64,000 nt of DNA from Vibrio campbellii CAIM 519 = NBRC 15631 = ATCC 25920 (GTDB lineage: Bacteria; Pseudomonadota; Gammaproteobacteria; Enterobacterales; Vibrionaceae): contig NZ_CP015863.1 in the NCBI RefSeq assembly GCF_002163755.1, positions 620,001 through 684,000 of the forward strand, in the 5' to 3' direction. The translations under genes and the position numbers were made by a program. A model generated the notes under the pieces. That model ran no database searches, was not told where the DNA came from, and was given only the letters and a program-made list of their open reading frames with translations. This document shows positions 16,663 to 24,591 of the stretch, piece after piece (positions within the stretch are counted from its first letter, which is position 1; each line of letters opens with the position of its first letter).

Positions 16663-17036
16663 TGCCGATCGTTCCTAAATTAACTGTCATTCAAAGCGTC
16701 TATTTTATACCAACTCCTTGAGTTTTGTTACCGGATTGCAAGAAATTAGCATCTCGTGTGATTTCTTCTTCATTGCTGACCGGAAACTCACAACTTTAGG
16801 GTATACACTTTTCTTGTTCACCTTAAATGCAAACACTGACTGTTCATCAGGATGGATGAATTGTCTGGAATCTATTTGCCTTAAAGGGTTCTAAAGTTTT
16901 ACGAGTACAACATTTATTACATCAAGTCGCTTTACAATAAGAACTTAATACGGTGTAAATAGATGTATATGCTTTATGACTTGCCACGCCTGTATTCACC
17001 AGTGGTGAGAAATGAAGTGAGAAACGTCTGGGGAAA
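16663..17036. other. Intergenic region between ettA and slt
   Basis: These 374 bp hold the divergent promoters. A possible slt promoter is TTTACA at 16931-16936 with a 17-bp spacer and a weak -10 near 16954-16960. For ettA a minus-strand TATAAA-like -10 is visible around 16700-16710 without a good -35. I see no gene, strong hairpin or repeat. Confidence 0.4.
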
Positions 17037-18983
17037 ATGACGCACATGAGATTCAACGTATCGGAATTGGCTAAAAGAGTATGCTACGCAGCCGCTTTAT
17101 GTGCGGTAAGTGTGTCAGCAAACGCTGCGCTGAGCCTAGAAAAACAGCGCCAAGTTTATGAACAAGCTCAAGATTTATTGGACAAGAATGACATCGATGG
17201 CTATTTGTCTATCCGTTCTAAAATCGCCAGTTATCCACTCACCCCTTATGTGGATTATCGGGTGTTTCTGAGGCAATTATCGAGTAAGTCTCCACAACAG
17301 GTAGACGAATTTATTAGTGACCACGAGGCTTTTCCATTCTCACGTCGAATTCGCGCCCCTTACTTAGATAACCTTTATCGTCAGAAAGATTGGAAAACCA
17401 TTACCGAGTTCCAGAAAGTGGAGCCAAGTGGCGAGCGTTACCAATGTATTTTCTACGTTGCTCAATTAAAACAAGGTAAGCAAGTCGCCGCATTTAAAGG
17501 CGCTGAGCATATGTGGTTGCGTGGAAAGAGCATCGCCGACGAGTGTGATCCGTTGTTCTCCGCTTGGGAAAAAGCGGGGGAGCGTACCGATGAATTGATT
17601 CTGCAACGCATGTTGTTGGCGTTTGATGCGCGCAATGGTGGCTTGATTAGCTACCTGCAAAAACTGCCTGAATCGGCTAAAGCGAAGCAACAAGCTAAAG
17701 CAATGAAAGCGTTGTTTGATAAGCCAGAAACGGTCGCTGCATTTGCCAAGAAGCAACCTGCGAATGATTTCAATCGCGCTCAGAGTGAATATGCACTCGA
17801 GAAACTTGCACGTAAGAACACCAAGCAGGCACAAGAGGCTTATGCGGCGGTAGTGAAAGGACAAAAGTTCTCTTCAGAAAAAGCGCAAGCATTAGCCGAT
17901 TACATTGCGATTCGTTTGATTCGTACTGAGTCAGATTCACTTGCTCAGTGGCGTGATGACAAAACCAAAACCAGCCAAGATCTGCCTCTGATTGAAAGCC
18001 GCATTCGTTTGTCGATTCAAAATGGCGATTGGAAAGGGGTACAGAAGTGGATTGCGGTACTGAATGAACAAGAGCAAGCGACTCTTCGGTGGCAATACTG
18101 GCTAGGACGTAGTGAGATTGCGCTTGGTAATGAAGTCGCAGGTAAGCAACGTTTAGCAAAACTGGTTGGCCAGCGTAACTTTTACAGCGTCGCTGCTGCC
18201 AATACGATAGGTCAGTCAATCAAGTATCCATCAAGCTCGGTTAAGCTAGACAAGAAAGTCATACAGCCGTACCAAAAGTCGTTGGCCCGAATCCATGAGT
18301 TGATTAAAACTGATAAGATTGCGGCAGCAAAGAGCGAATGGGCGCACTTACTCCGCAGTGTCGGTAAAGATGAGAAAGCTCAGCTAGCAGCCTATGCAGC
18401 ATCTAAGCGTTGGCACAATCTTACTGTTATCGCGAGTATAGAAGCACAAATGTGGGATAACATCCCGCTACGTTTCCCGGTGGCGCATCGCTGGTGGTTC
18501 AACTTCTATGCTGAGAAGCACAACATCGATCCAATTACGATGATGTCGTTAGCACGACAAGAAAGTGCTTTGGACTCGGAAGCGCGTTCTCCAGTGGGGG
18601 CTCGTGGTCTAATGCAAATTATGCCAGCGACTGCGAAGTACACGGCGAACAAGTACAAGCTCAAATATCAAGGGACACAAGACCTTTATAACGTGGGTAA
18701 GAACATTGAGATTGGCAGTCACTACTTACAAGGTTTGATGGAGGATTACGATAATAATCGTATTTTCGCGCTCGCTGCTTATAATGCAGGACCTAACCGA
18801 GTAAAAATGTGGCGAGAGCGAACTCAAGGAAAAGTCGACGCTTATTCCTTTATTGAAGCGATTTCATTTAAAGAGACGCGTGGTTATGTGCAGAACATTT
18901 TGATGTTTGAGACATACTACCGTGACCTTTTAGGTGTAGACGGTTCGTTCTTGACCCCAAATGAGATCAATACCAAGTATTGA
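17037..18983 (+). CDS. slt: Soluble lytic murein transglycosylase
   Basis: Slt cleaves MurNAc-GlcNAc bonds of peptidoglycan in the periplasm to give 1,6-anhydro muropeptides, which feed NagZ, AnmK and MurQ elsewhere in this window. The 648-residue precursor has a signal peptide ending in SVSANA (about residue 30), a long alpha-helical ring-forming region (30-460) and a C-terminal SLT domain. The catalytic glutamate is E509 in SLARQESALDSEARSP, followed by GARGLMQIMPATA and FALAAYNAGPNRV. The start is ATG 17037 or ATG 17046; the family N terminus does not decide. It precedes trpR by 13 bp, the same order as in E. coli. Confidence 0.95.
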   Translation: MTHMRFNVSELAKRVCYAAALCAVSVSANAALSLEKQRQVYEQAQDLLDKNDIDGYLSIRSKIASYPLTPYVDYRVFLRQLSSKSPQQVDEFISDHEAFPFSRRIRAPYLDNLYRQKDWKTITEFQKVEPSGERYQCIFYVAQLKQGKQVAAFKGAEHMWLRGKSIADECDPLFSAWEKAGERTDELILQRMLLAFDARNGGLISYLQKLPESAKAKQQAKAMKALFDKPETVAAFAKKQPANDFNRAQSEYALEKLARKNTKQAQEAYAAVVKGQKFSSEKAQALADYIAIRLIRTESDSLAQWRDDKTKTSQDLPLIESRIRLSIQNGDWKGVQKWIAVLNEQEQATLRWQYWLGRSEIALGNEVAGKQRLAKLVGQRNFYSVAAANTIGQSIKYPSSSVKLDKKVIQPYQKSLARIHELIKTDKIAAAKSEWAHLLRSVGKDEKAQLAAYAASKRWHNLTVIASIEAQMWDNIPLRFPVAHRWWFNFYAEKHNIDPITMMSLARQESALDSEARSPVGARGLMQIMPATAKYTANKYKLKYQGTQDLYNVGKNIEIGSHYLQGLMEDYDNNRIFALAAYNAGPNRVKMWRERTQGKVDAYSFIEAISFKETRGYVQNILMFETYYRDLLGVDGSFLTPNEINTKY

Positions 18984-18996
18984 GTGAGGTAACTTG

Positions 18997-19299
18997 ATGT
19001 CACACGAACCTGAGTACAAAGACTGGCAACAGATTGTCGAACTGATCCGTTCTAGCGTGGATAACCAGCAACATGAGATGTTGTTAACCATGTTGATGAC
19101 GCCAGATGAGAGAGAGTCGCTTACTGCACGCGTCAACATTCTGAATGAACTGCTCAAGGGCGAGCTTTCTCAGCGCCAAATCAGTCAAATGCTTGGAGTG
19201 GGTATTGCCACCATCACTCGTGGTTCAAATGAGTTAAAGTCGAAGTCGGATACGGACAAAGACAAACTCAAGACATTACTAGAGCAGGGTGCCCAATAA
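18997..19299 (+). CDS. trpR: Trp operon repressor
   Basis: TrpR is a small all-helical dimer that binds L-tryptophan and represses trp, aroH-like and its own genes. The 100-residue product contains the helix-turn-helix LSQRQISQMLGVGIATITRGS (residues about 66-86) and the conserved LLTMLMTPDERESLTARVNIL corepressor-binding region. ATG 18997 with GAGGTAAC upstream is preferred over the adjacent TTG at 18994. It lies 13 bp after slt, so it is probably partly cotranscribed with it, and ends in a bidirectional terminator shared with yjjX. I see no clear TrpR operator immediately upstream. Confidence 0.95.
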   Translation: MSHEPEYKDWQQIVELIRSSVDNQQHEMLLTMLMTPDERESLTARVNILNELLKGELSQRQISQMLGVGIATITRGSNELKSKSDTDKDKLKTLLEQGAQ

Positions 19300-19330
19300 T
19301 CTTTGGGTCGAACTCTCTGAGTTACAGACA

Positions 19331-19361
19331 GCAAAAAGGGCGGAATTACCGCCCTTTTTAA
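19331..19361. terminator. Bidirectional terminator between trpR and yjjX
   Basis: A perfect 11-bp stem (AAAAAGGGCGG / CCGCCCTTTTT, 19333-19359) with a 5-nt loop is flanked by T's on both strands. Confidence 0.92.
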
Positions 19362-19413
19362 TATATGTTTTTCAGGTTTATGAGCTGCAATACTCTTAAT
19401 AAGCGCCTTATTG

Positions 19414-19947
19414 CTATAGATTAGCCGGAAAATGCTCTGGATTGGTAAACGGAATCAACGCCAGAATCAAAGCTTGATGGTAGACCGAACTGCGCGTTAG
19501 TTGGTTTTGAGTCAGCAAACCAATTGCACCACCTTTCTGTTTGATGTTGTCGGTACCAAACACTGCATCCATCACGTCCCCAAGCTCATTGGCATGTTCC
19601 AGCTTTTGTAATACCTCAGGTGGCAACATCAGGCTTGCAGAGCGTGATTCCCCACGATGTGTGTCGGACTCAATCACCATCCAAGCAAAAGTGACTTTTC
19701 CTTCAATCCCTGCTTCTAAACCTACGTAGAAATCCGCCTTCGGCATTTCTGTTTTTGCGTTACGGACTCGGTTCAATGCGCCGAGATGAGTTTCTTCATT
19801 CGACATCGGTTGATCTGCGACTTCACTTGGAACGCTGACACCAACAAACTCAAAACTTTGCTCTGAGAAAGCACTTTGAAAAGCGCTCTCTACCGCTTTG
19901 ATTTTTGCTGGGTTTAGGGACGCGATAACGACTTTTTGGGTTGCCAT
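19414..19947 (-). CDS. yjjX: Inosine/xanthosine triphosphatase
   Basis: YjjX removes non-canonical purine triphosphates (ITP, XTP) and so protects nucleic acids. The 177-residue product, counted from MATQKVVIASLNPAKIKAV, has the ITPase-like N-terminal SLNPAK motif, the conserved SNEETHLGALNRVRNA segment and DFYVGLEAGIE. I chose the ATG at 19947 because the family begins just before the SLNPAK motif. Upstream in-frame ATGs at 19965 and 19989 would add up to 14 unusual residues. It directly follows pheA (stop at 19990) and is convergent with trpR. The slt-trpR-yjjX order matches E. coli. Confidence 0.9.
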   Translation of the reverse strand: MATQKVVIASLNPAKIKAVESAFQSAFSEQSFEFVGVSVPSEVADQPMSNEETHLGALNRVRNAKTEMPKADFYVGLEAGIEGKVTFAWMVIESDTHRGESRSASLMLPPEVLQKLEHANELGDVMDAVFGTDNIKQKGGAIGLLTQNQLTRSSVYHQALILALIPFTNPEHFPANL

Positions 19948-19989
19948 GATCTTTTTACCTACCATGTTCTTTTTACTTACAATAGTCAA

Positions 19990-21168
19990 TTAGCTTAGTT
20001 TTACTTGAGTTGGCTTTACGTTCTCACTTGGATAGCAACCCAGTACTTTCAAGTGCTTAGTGATTTTTGTTAGCTCATCAATCGCTTGTTGCATCTCGTT
20101 AGAACCAAGGTGAGATTCGAGATCAACGTAGAACATTTCTTCCCATGGATTCCCCATGATTGGACGTGACTCTAGCTTGGTCATATTGATGCCGTAACGC
20201 TGAATAACCAATAGTGTTTGAACCAGTGAGCCTGCTTCTTGTGACGTCGACATGATCAGGGTTGTCTTAGCTGGAATCTGCGTGGATACCTCAACCGGTT
20301 TACGAGCAACGACGATAAAACGAGTATGGTTTTCAGTTTGGTTTGCGATGTTGCCTTGAATCGCTTGCAAGCCGTAAAGCTTACCGCTTGAAGCATTGCC
20401 GATTGCTGCTACGTCATCACGATTAAGCTCTTGTACCTTTTGCATCGCATCTGCAGTACTTGCACAAGACTCTAACTTCACACCTTTCATACGGCTTAAG
20501 AACTCGCTGCATTGCTGGTGTGGCTGCGGATGTGAGTAAAGCGTTTTGATGTTTTCAAGACGAATGTCTTTAGTCGCTACGAGACAATGCTCAATCGGTT
20601 GAGTTAATTCACCAACGATGTACAGCGTCGTGTGTTGCAGTAGGTCGTAGACCTCATTGATAGAGCCTGAACTGGTGTTTTCAATTGGCAGAACACCATA
20701 ATCAGCATGACCAGATTCGACGGTTTGAGTTACTTCTTTGAAGTGTTCACAGTTAAGTTCAATTAGCTCTGTGTTCTTGCGGCTGAAGTATTCGCGGCTA
20801 GCAAGGTGTGAATAAGAGCCCTTGGCACCAAGGAAAGCAACACGAGCAAGAGGTTTACGGCTTTGCAGTGGATTAACGAGGTTTTGTAGGTAGCTTTGTT
20901 GAAGAAGGACAGAATCTTCAATAATGGTGTGGAAAAGTTTGGTGATGTACTGAGCATCGAGTTCGTATTTATCACGGCCGTTGGTGATCAGTTTTACCAG
21001 AAGTTGTTGCTCACGGACTGCATCACGAACAGGTTTCGAAGTTTGAACTTTGCTTTTTGCTACTTCAATACTGAGTTTGCGGCGCTCAGATAATAGGCTC
21101 AAAAGCTCGTCATCGAGCTCATTCAAACGTAAACGAATTTCTTCCAGGGAAATAGGTTGGTCAGTCAT
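19990..21168 (-). CDS. pheA: Bifunctional chorismate mutase / prephenate dehydratase
   Basis: PheA makes prephenate from chorismate and then phenylpyruvate, the phenylalanine precursor. The 392-residue protein has an AroQ mutase domain (residues 1-90), a prephenate dehydratase domain (about 105-285: VAFLGAKGSYSH, LPIENTSSGSINEVYDLL) and a C-terminal ACT domain for phenylalanine feedback (about 298-378, with the ESRP motif). The start is the ATG at 21168 with AAGGAAAG upstream; the TTG three bases before it is unlikely. It is preceded by a full promoter, Phe-rich leader peptide and attenuator. Synteny with raiA upstream matches E. coli. Confidence 0.97.
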   Translation of the reverse strand: MTDQPISLEEIRLRLNELDDELLSLLSERRKLSIEVAKSKVQTSKPVRDAVREQQLLVKLITNGRDKYELDAQYITKLFHTIIEDSVLLQQSYLQNLVNPLQSRKPLARVAFLGAKGSYSHLASREYFSRKNTELIELNCEHFKEVTQTVESGHADYGVLPIENTSSGSINEVYDLLQHTTLYIVGELTQPIEHCLVATKDIRLENIKTLYSHPQPHQQCSEFLSRMKGVKLESCASTADAMQKVQELNRDDVAAIGNASSGKLYGLQAIQGNIANQTENHTRFIVVARKPVEVSTQIPAKTTLIMSTSQEAGSLVQTLLVIQRYGINMTKLESRPIMGNPWEEMFYVDLESHLGSNEMQQAIDELTKITKHLKVLGCYPSENVKPTQVKLS

Positions 21169-21183
21169 CAATTCTTTCCTTAT

Positions 21184-21258
21184 AAAAAAAGCCCCCCGAT
21201 GTGGGAGGCTTTCTGTTTGTTTTTGACTTTTCTTTCACAAACGAGTTAGCCCCTCCAA
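21184..21258 (-). promoter_or_regulatory. pheA attenuator (terminator and antiterminator segments)
   Basis: On the minus strand, after the leader stop codon, AAGCCTCCC pairs with GGGGGGCTT (21184-21212) followed by seven T, an intrinsic terminator. A competing segment just after the leader stop (GGAGGGGCT) can pair with AGCCTCC and block it. A third segment (AAGTCAAAAACAAACAG) can pair with the Phe-codon part of the leader. These are the alternative pairings of classical transcription attenuation: ribosome stalling at Phe codons would favour read-through into pheA. Confidence 0.85.
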
Positions 21259-21306
21259 CTATGGAAGGAAAAAGAAGTCAAAAAGAAACAGGTTTGTTGA
21301 ATGCAT
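21259..21306 (-). CDS. pheL: pheA leader peptide
   Basis: This 15-codon reading frame encodes MHSTNLFLFDFFFLP and stops at TAG. Five of the fifteen residues are Phe, three of them consecutive, the hallmark of the PheL leader (E. coli: [15 protein letters not shown]). It lies between a strong promoter and the attenuator hairpin. The start codon ATG ends at 21306 on the minus strand; its ribosome site is weak. The peptide has no likely function besides letting the ribosome measure charged tRNA-Phe. Confidence 0.88.
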   Translation of the reverse strand: MHSTNLFLFDFFFLP

Positions 21307-21336
21307 AAATAGTGCTTAATTTGTGAGTGTTTAAAC

Positions 21337-21365
21337 ACAATAAGCAAGCAGGCGGGGAGCGTCAA
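21337..21365 (-). promoter_or_regulatory. pheA promoter
   Basis: TTGACG (21365-21360) and TATTGT (21342-21337) are separated by exactly 17 bp on the minus strand. The -10 overlaps the perfect palindrome GTGTTTAAACAC (21327-21338), a possible operator of unknown binder. The raiA terminator T-run abuts the -35. Confidence 0.75.
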
Positions 21366-21393
21366 GCAAAAAAATAGCGCCTTTCGGCGCTAC
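21366..21393 (-). terminator. Terminator after raiA
   Basis: The minus-strand stem TAGCGCC / GGCGCTA with GAAA loop is followed by seven T. It ends raiA transcripts directly before the pheA promoter. Confidence 0.9.
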
Positions 21394-21411
21394 TTCCTCA
21401 ATCTGGGGCGT

Positions 21412-21738
21412 TTACTCTTCTTCTTCCACTAGCTCAGGCTTACTTGCACGTCGAGCTTCTGGTTTGTGGGTCAGCTTATTCAGTTGTCGTTCTAGTTTTT
21501 GCTCCACTTCATTGATAGCTGCGTAAAGATCTTCGTGAGTTGCTGAGGCGATTAGCTGGCCTTTAGGAACTTTAATAATGGCTTCGAATTTCTTCTGTTT
21601 ATTTGGTTCCTCACTGAAAGTTGCTTGGCATCCGATGATGTCTACCTGCCATTTCTCCAGCTTTTTAAATTTGCTCTCAATATGAGCACGGATTGCAGAG
21701 GTGATTTCGATGTTTTTACCAGTGATGTTCATTGTCAT
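21412..21738 (-). CDS. raiA: Ribosome-associated inhibitor A (RaiA/YfiA)
   Basis: RaiA binds the 30S decoding region of idle ribosomes in stationary phase or cold and blocks translation or 100S formation. The 108-residue product has the beta-alpha-beta-beta-beta-alpha HPF/RaiA fold: MTMNITGKNIEITSAIRAHIESKFKKLEKW at the start, then HEDLYAAINEVEQKLERQLNKLTHK. Its acidic tail (ELVEEEE) marks the RaiA rather than the short HPF branch. The minus-strand start has AGAGGAAAAA upstream. It precedes the pheL-pheA unit as in E. coli. Two CRP-type promoters lie upstream, which would fit activation when cAMP rises on nutrient depletion. Confidence 0.94.
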   Translation of the reverse strand: MTMNITGKNIEITSAIRAHIESKFKKLEKWQVDIIGCQATFSEEPNKQKKFEAIIKVPKGQLIASATHEDLYAAINEVEQKLERQLNKLTHKPEARRASKPELVEEEE

Positions 21739-21778
21739 AAATGTTTTTCCTCTGTGTCATCCCTCATGGGTTGAATTC

Positions 21779-21820
21779 AGATTACCGCTTTGAGGAGAAA
21801 AGAATGTGATATAAATCACG
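21779..21820 (-). promoter_or_regulatory. Proximal raiA promoter with class II CRP site
   Basis: TGTGATATAAATCACG (21805-21820) matches the CRP pattern TGTGA-N6-TCACA in nine of ten positions. A TAATCT -10 lies at 21784-21779 on the minus strand. The predicted start near 21772 puts the CRP centre about 41 bp upstream, the class II position. Confidence 0.68.
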
Positions 21821-21965
21821 TTTTTGATTGGGTTTTTCGAGATGAAAAATGAATGTGATCTCACTCAAGATCTCCTCAGATTTATGTGAAAATTGCTTGT
21901 TATCGGATTCGAAATCATTAGATTGGATAGAGTACTGAGCTGAAAACCAACCCGTTTTTAGGGGA

Positions 21966-22030
21966 GTTATACGGCCTGTAATTCTAGTTAGTCAAAAATC
22001 AACCAGAACAAAGATGTGAATCAGATCACT
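21966..22030 (-). promoter_or_regulatory. Distal raiA promoter with class I CRP site
   Basis: TTGACT (21995-21990) and TATAAC (near 21971-21966, spacer 17-18 bp) form a minus-strand promoter. TGTGAATCAGATCACT at 22015-22030 matches the CRP core in nine of ten positions, with its centre about 62 bp upstream of the predicted start, the class I position. Confidence 0.65.
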
Positions 22031-22055
22031 CTTAAAGTGCACAGTAAGTTAGATT

Positions 22056-22090
22056 CAAAAACGCCGCTCATGCTTTGAGCGGCGTTTTTG
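22056..22090 (-). terminator. Terminator after the SLT-domain gene
   Basis: A 13-bp stem (AAAACGCCGCTCA / TGAGCGGCGTTTT) with a 5-nt loop lies just past the gene end at 22115. T runs occur on both strands. Confidence 0.92.
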
Positions 22091-22114
22091 GTTTTTTGGC
22101 TTGAGGTTTGTTAC

Positions 22115-23584
22115 TTAGGGCGTTTGACTGACTCTTCGTAAGGGAGTCATAAAGATGGGGTCATCTGGCACGAGTAGAACGCTGTCGAGTGTTTTCGCCA
22201 GATCAAGGCTTTCTAACTGTTTGTAGATCACATAGTAGCGGTTCACATTGGCCACGTACCTGACGGTTTCTCCTAAACTTCGCCGCGTAACCACTTCCAC
22301 ATTATTGAACCAGACATTCGGATCATAGCCTTGTTGAGCCGCGCGCTTACGCATTTTCTCTATATTCCCTGGCCCCGCATTGTATGCCGCTAACGTTAAA
22401 TAGAGCTTATTCTCTTTACTGATGGCATCATCACTGAAGTAATAGCGACGTAGAAACGCCATGTATTTTACGCCCGCATGGACATTATTTTCTAAGTTAC
22501 GAATGTTCTTAATGTTTACATTAGGGTCACTCGCTGTACTTGGTAAGATCTGCATGATGCCGACTGCTCCACGACTGGAGGCTAAGTTGTTGTCGAACCC
22601 AGACTCTTGATACGCTACCGCTGCAATGAGCAGATAATCGAAATCATATTTCTCGCCATACTTAGAAAATAAAGAAGAGAGTTTTTCAAGTTGAGCAATC
22701 TTTTTTGGGTTGAGCGCTTTATTGAGCCAATTGGTATTGTCGATGTATTTACCGTAAATGACGTTGCCAAGTAAGGTTCCGGATTTGGCGGTGCGAATGA
22801 ACTTATTTACGATTTTCATTAACTCAGGACTGTCATGGCGCATGGCCCAAGCGATCTCGCCGCCTTTGCGAATAGGAATCTTGGTGTGCGTACGGATGCC
22901 ATCCATAAAGTTCATCCACAGCTTGGCTTTGTGACTATCTAGTACGATGGCTTTGACATAGCCATTGTTTAGCATCCCCACCAATTCGTAATCTTGTAGT
23001 GTTTCTTCGATAAAATGCACCACAACTGGGGGCAAGCCTTTTTTGTTTAGCTTTTTATTTAAGGCTTGAATGCTCTCAAAATAGCTTGAGCTAGCACGAA
23101 CCCAAATCTCCTTACCACTCAGTTGTTCAATCTTGGTCATTGCTGGTGTGTTTTTATCGGTGACCACCCATTCTTGAATTCCAGTTATAACAGGATCGCT
23201 GAAGCTAACTGACTTCTTACGCGCATCGGTGATAGTGAGGTTAGCGACGACTAAATCCCCTAAGCCTTGTTCTAGTGAGGGAAGTAGCTGATCTCTAGAA
23301 ACGGGAATGATTTGAATATTGATTTTAGGTTTAAGTTTACGAAGATCTTTTTCGAAATGAGCCAGTAACTCTGCACCAATGCCTTTTGGCTCCCCACCTT
23401 CGATGTAATAGAAACCAAGATCGGCAGACACCAAAACTCGCAGAACATTTTTCTCTTTAATAATGTCGAGATCGCCGGTGTAAGGAGGTTGTCTTAGAGG
23501 GGACAGTTCGAGCGCAAAACTCGAAGTGGAGAGTAGGATCAACAGTCCCGCCCATAGCTTTGATAGGGTCACGTTCACATCCAT
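22115..23584 (-). CDS. MltF-like lytic transglycosylase with solute-binding domain
   Basis: This 489-residue exported protein has a signal peptide (about residues 1-24, LWAGLLILLSTSSFA), a periplasmic type-3 solute-binding domain (about 40-280; VLRVLVSADLGFYYIEGGEPKGIGAELL, then GDLVVANLTIT) and an SLT transglycosylase domain (about 300-460). The catalytic Glu is in VAYQESGFDNNL, followed by GAVGIMQILPSTA and LAAYNAGPGN. This is the MltF architecture, but the sequence is clearly diverged from E. coli MltF and the neighbours differ, so it is probably a paralogue. The solute-binding half may sense a wall fragment and control the enzyme. It is monocistronic, flanked by terminators. Confidence 0.85.
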   Translation of the reverse strand: MDVNVTLSKLWAGLLILLSTSSFALELSPLRQPPYTGDLDIIKEKNVLRVLVSADLGFYYIEGGEPKGIGAELLAHFEKDLRKLKPKINIQIIPVSRDQLLPSLEQGLGDLVVANLTITDARKKSVSFSDPVITGIQEWVVTDKNTPAMTKIEQLSGKEIWVRASSSYFESIQALNKKLNKKGLPPVVVHFIEETLQDYELVGMLNNGYVKAIVLDSHKAKLWMNFMDGIRTHTKIPIRKGGEIAWAMRHDSPELMKIVNKFIRTAKSGTLLGNVIYGKYIDNTNWLNKALNPKKIAQLEKLSSLFSKYGEKYDFDYLLIAAVAYQESGFDNNLASSRGAVGIMQILPSTASDPNVNIKNIRNLENNVHAGVKYMAFLRRYYFSDDAISKENKLYLTLAAYNAGPGNIEKMRKRAAQQGYDPNVWFNNVEVVTRRSLGETVRYVANVNRYYVIYKQLESLDLAKTLDSVLLVPDDPIFMTPLRRVSQTP

Positions 23585-23687
23585 GTTAATGGTGGAGGAG
23601 AACTTTAAGCATATGTGTTGCTTAAAAAACCATCAAGTAAGTGAATGTGGTAACGAGAAAGGATAAGACAAAATTGATGAGGGTTGA

Positions 23688-23722
23688 AAACAAAACCGCC
23701 ACAGTTTGGGCTATGGCGGTTT
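23688..23722 (-). terminator. Terminator after bamD
   Basis: The stem AAACCGCCA / TGGCGGTTT (23693-23722) with a 12-nt loop is followed on the minus strand by TTGTTTTC. It lies 5 bp past the bamD stop. Confidence 0.8.
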
Positions 23723-23726
23723 AGGA

Positions 23727-24455
23727 TTAGTTTGCTGGGTTAAGCTTGATAAGCTCTTCCGTTCTTGCAACGGCGTCATCCAGTTTCAATTGCTTGTAGG
23801 CTTCTAACTGAATCTCAAGTGATTTGCGCGCCGCTTCTGTATCAGGGAACGCTTTTTGAAGCTCTTGAGAACGGTTGATCGCTGCAATCCAAGCTTCACG
23901 ACGCAAGTAGAAGTCTGCCGTCGCTAGATCGTAGTTTGCAAGACGGTTCTTTAGCGCCACCATACGTTTCTGTGAATCTTCCGCATATGGACTGTTTGGG
24001 TAACGCTCTAGCAGTTTTTTGAAGTCATCAAATGCTTTCTTCACTGGCTCCGGATCACGGTCACTACGATCAACATTGAACAAGTCATGCATGAAGTTAC
24101 GGTCTTGCGCCATGTGGCTCAAACCACGCATGTACAAAACCCAGTCCATTTTTTCGTGAGTTGGGTTCAAACGCATAAAGCGAGAGATCGTTGCCAGACC
24201 TAATGCTAGGTCATCGTTTTTGTAGTACGCGTAGATAAGGTCAAGTTGTACCTGCTCAGAGTAGGCACCAAACGGGTAACGCGAATCCAAAGCTTCTAAT
24301 TTTTCGATGGCAGAAAGCCAGTTACCGCTTTGCAGAGAAGTTTGCGCGTCTGCATACAGTTCAGAAGGTGGCACATCAGGAACGATTTCTTCTTTGCTTG
24401 CACAGCCAAACAGAAGGGATACCGCTAAAAGGCCTGTTAAAGTCTGATGTTTCAT
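23727..24455 (-). CDS. bamD: Outer-membrane protein assembly factor BamD
   Basis: BamD is the essential lipoprotein of the BAM complex that inserts beta-barrel proteins into the outer membrane. The 242-residue precursor has a lipoprotein signal with lipobox LLFGC (C18), then five tetratricopeptide-like helical repeats: ELYADAQTSLQSGNWLSAIEKLEALDSRYPFG and DFKKLLERYPNSPYAEDSQKR. The length is normal. It is divergent from rluD, with 136 bp between the starts, the order found in E. coli (yfiO/rluD). Confidence 0.96.
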   Translation of the reverse strand: MKHQTLTGLLAVSLLFGCASKEEIVPDVPPSELYADAQTSLQSGNWLSAIEKLEALDSRYPFGAYSEQVQLDLIYAYYKNDDLALGLATISRFMRLNPTHEKMDWVLYMRGLSHMAQDRNFMHDLFNVDRSDRDPEPVKKAFDDFKKLLERYPNSPYAEDSQKRMVALKNRLANYDLATADFYLRREAWIAAINRSQELQKAFPDTEAARKSLEIQLEAYKQLKLDDAVARTEELIKLNPAN

Positions 24456-24591
24456 ATCAGGAGTCTGTTCCTTGAATCTAAATATTTCTTAAGCTGCCGT
24501 TACTTTCTTTCCAGTAACAGATACAATGACGTAATAGTCTATTTTTCCACAGTCGTGAGCATTAGTCTCACAGTTTTTAAAAAAGTTCGAT

